28,160 nucleotides of DNA from Chara braunii (Eukaryota > Streptophyta > Charophyceae > Charales > Characeae): the NCBI GenBank assembly GCA_003427395.1, contig BFEA01000257.1, positions 321,596 to 349,755 of the forward strand. The letters are read 5' to 3'. Position numbers and translations under genes: made by a program. The notes beneath the pieces are model-generated. The model searched no databases, was not told the origin of the DNA, and was given only the letters and a program-made list of their open reading frames with translations. Below, piece after piece: positions 26,331 through 28,160 of this stretch. Every line of letters begins with the position of its first letter. The first letter of the stretch is position 1.

Positions 26331-27420
26331 GACTTCTTTGGTGCAATTGTCTCTTACTTGGATGTTGGCAATGACCTGAAAGATCAAATTCGCCAAGGAT
26401 ATGCTACTGATCCTATCTGGAAACCAATCATGGATGTCCTTGTACGAGACACATCCCAACTACCCAACTATAGAATGACTGATGGATTGTTATTCTTGAT
26501 TGACCAAACTAAACAAAGACTGTGCACTCCTCATAAGGAAGAGATAAAGAGTGTATTGATCAGGGAATGTTACGATTCTGAGGGTCACTTTGGTTTCAAG
26601 AAAACATATGCTGAAGTCAGAGAACGTTTCGAATGGAATGGACTTAAAGAAGATGTACTAACGTATGTTCGTACTTGCCTAGTGTGTCAGAGAAACAAGC
26701 CGTCGCACGAGAATCCCCTTGGACTTCTCAAGCCGTTACCTATTCGAAGCGAACCAGGTGAGTCTATCTCAATTGATTTCATGAGTCTGGTTAAGATTCG
26801 CAATGGTAACAGTCAAGTAATGGTAATTGTGGATCGTTTCTCTAAATACGCTATGTTTGTTCCCTTACCAGCAGAAGTGCGTACCGAACTTGTCATCCAG
26901 AAATTCCAGATGCGATGGGTTATTGAATATGGGTCTCCCAAAACCATTGTGTCTGATCGAGATGTCAGGTTCACCAGTCTGCCATGGCAAAAGCTAATGG
27001 AAGCTTATGGCACACGGCTGACCATGTCGTCAGGGAGGCATCTCGAAACGAATGGCCAGACTGAACAGATGAATCGTCTGTGCCAACAGCTTTTGCGTAT
27101 GTATATCAGACACGATCAGATTGATTAGGACGAGAACTTACCAAAAATTGCGAGTGCATATAACAATAGTGTTCATACTTCTACGGGAAGAACCCCCAAC
27201 GCACTTCACAAAGGATGGAAGCCTAAACGTCTCATTGATGTACTAAACCGGGACCAGTTTCTTAGGTTGCCCCCAGGAACCCGAGAATATGCAATTTTGT
27301 TTCAGGAAGACATTCAGGAAGTTAAAGAGAATCTAAGGAAAGCTCAACTACGAATGATTAACAAGCCAACAAGCACCATCGACCGTCTACATTCAAAGAA
27401 GGTGATCTGGTTTGGGTAAA
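26331..27420 (+). pseudogene. pol: Pol: integrase
   Basis: It is in the same frame as RNase H. The zinc-binding domain shows GHFGFKKT and TCLVCQRNK (C-x2-C), but the first expected His of the HHCC set reads as Tyr (ECYDSEGH). The DDE core shows SIDFMSL, then IVSDRDVRF and NGQTEQMNR, so all three acidic residues are present. A TAG at 27126-27128 interrupts the core's C-terminal helix region. Sequence resumes (AYNNSVHTSTGRTP) to about 27365, where another one-base loss shifts the frame. Confidence 0.9.
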
Positions 27421-27847
27421 ATCTAACGAGTTTTCATTAGAAGAAGATGTCTCCCAGAAATTGCTACCTGTCTATTTTGGACCCTGGGAAGTTCTCAAGG
27501 TAATTAGAGATGCAGAGGGACCGTCTTATCGAGTAGATATTCCCCCTCATCTCAAAACATACCCTGTCTTTCATGCGTCAAAATTGCTACCTTACATAGA
27601 AGGAAAAGAGTTTCCAAACAGACCCTCTATGATTCCGCCATCTATGGACGACAGATATGATGTAGACCGAATCATAGAACATGGGTACTTTTCTACAGCA
27701 GCACGTGGACGACCTCAGAAGCAGTTCAAGGTACATTTTAAGTCTCAGGCACCATCTGAGGACAGATGGTTTAGTAAAAGAGAACTTCTTGAAACTGCTC
27801 CTGATATTTCTGCAGTGGAACTCGAAAATGGGTCGGCAGGAATGTAA
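27366..27847 (+). pseudogene. pol: Pol: integrase C-terminal and chromodomain-like tail
   Basis: GDLVWVKSNEF and LLPVYFGPWEVLKVI are the integrase C-terminal GPY/F-type module. YPVFHASKLLPY follows, and then a chromodomain-like segment (about 27655-27800: DVDRIIEHGYF, GRPQKQFKVHF, EDRWFSKRELL). Chromodomains steer chromovirus insertion toward marked chromatin; here one expected Trp/Tyr cage position looks substituted. The final ATG codon straddles the LTR boundary and the stop TAA (27845-27847) is inside the 3' LTR. Confidence 0.85.
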
Positions 27848-28160
27848 TAACCCTGTTCAGAAGTAGCCTGGGGCCGAGAACTCAGCCCCAGGCCACGCAG
27901 ACCTGAGAAGGTCTGCACTGGGCTGTGAGACCAAAACACGCCCAGGCCTGAGTCCGTCGAGTGTGGCTGTGTGACCGAACGCTGCACACAGGAAATTCAA
28001 GAGTCAAAGTCAACTATAGAGTCAAAGGTACCGCACCCAGGCCCTGGGTTGGATACACTCACTTGTTGTGCGCAGGTACCCAGACAGCATCCAGGCCGGA
28101 GGGAATTCGGTTTCAGGCCGATCTGAGCCCTCATTCGCATTGAGATCTGGACGGCCGAGG
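27843..28160 (+). repeat. 3' LTR (partial, first 318 bp)
   Basis: It starts TGTAATAACC like the 5' copy and runs colinearly with 20198-20515 without gaps to the window edge. A weak purine-rich stretch (GAAAATGGGTCGGCAGGAA) precedes it as a possible polypurine tract. Confidence 0.95.

Larger units (their letters stand above)
20198..28160 (+). mobile_element. Ty3/gypsy chromovirus-type LTR retrotransposon (3' end cut by window)
   Basis: Order seen: LTR, tRNA-iMet primer site, leader, gag, protease, RT, RNase H, integrase, chromodomain-like tail, LTR. RT before integrase defines Ty3/gypsy. The 3' LTR runs off the window after 318 bases. The five bases before the 5' LTR are AGCTT, a candidate target duplication that cannot be checked here. 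The copy is defective: nonsense codons in gag and pol and three apparent one-base losses in pol. Confidence 0.93.

Overview
The window looks like transposon-packed nuclear DNA from a plant-lineage eukaryote. It carries a LINE with an L1-type endonuclease, a reverse transcriptase and a plant-style zf-RVT zinc-binding end. It also carries a Ty3/gypsy chromovirus primed by initiator-Met tRNA, tRNA-derived SINE-like repeats, foldback elements, long A/T homopolymers, microsatellites and a 578-base assembly gap. No bacterial-type gene organisation is present. A charophyte green alga such as Chara is my best guess from the style of the retroelement proteins, but that is inference; the sequence shows only that the host is a eukaryote with plant-type retroelements.

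Layout. Positions 1-2570 hold short repeats, several antisense poly(A)-tailed SINE-like pieces (T-runs at 542, 1296) and one possible minus-strand first exon (1947-2564) containing a perfectly phased 75-bp duplication. Positions 2570-3950 are largely unannotatable. Positions 3950-5820 carry tRNA-like material, including a five-unit tandem array of about 64-bp tRNA-like units (4910-5225) and a three-copy diverged repeat. Positions 5820-9980 hold a purine-rich tract, a three-copy dispersed block, and a CTG-rich region with two in-frame 111/105-bp tandem repeats. Positions 10200-10860 look like a foldback element built on GTTGAG...CTCAAC hairpins. Positions 11442-11835 hold SINE-like copies on the minus strand.

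Positions about 11979-19193 are one degenerate minus-strand LINE (ORF1-like region, EEP endonuclease, RT, zf-RVT). Its RT is split by a younger DNA transposon (14559-15999) with an 8-bp target-site duplication, short inverted termini and GC-rich CCGCGG subterminal repeats. Removing the insert and one duplication copy puts the two RT halves back in the same reading frame. Positions 19760-20112 are a MITE-like element with terminal inverted repeats of about 90 bp.

From 20198 to the right edge lies a Ty3/gypsy chromovirus: a 1029-bp 5' LTR, a tRNA-iMet primer binding site, a leader of about 1.1 kb, gag (coiled coil, zinc knuckle), protease, RT, RNase H, integrase and a chromodomain-like end, then the first 318 bp of the 3' LTR. 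It is inactive, broken by stops and apparent single-base losses. It preserves two unusual features: at least 14 same-strand copies of TGACGTGG(C/T) through LTR and leader, and a textbook-like -1 frameshift signal (C CCA AAA plus a 9-bp hairpin) exactly where the gag frame must pass to the protease frame. These two, with the CCGCGG transposon and the tRNA-like array, are the best candidates for undescribed biology here.
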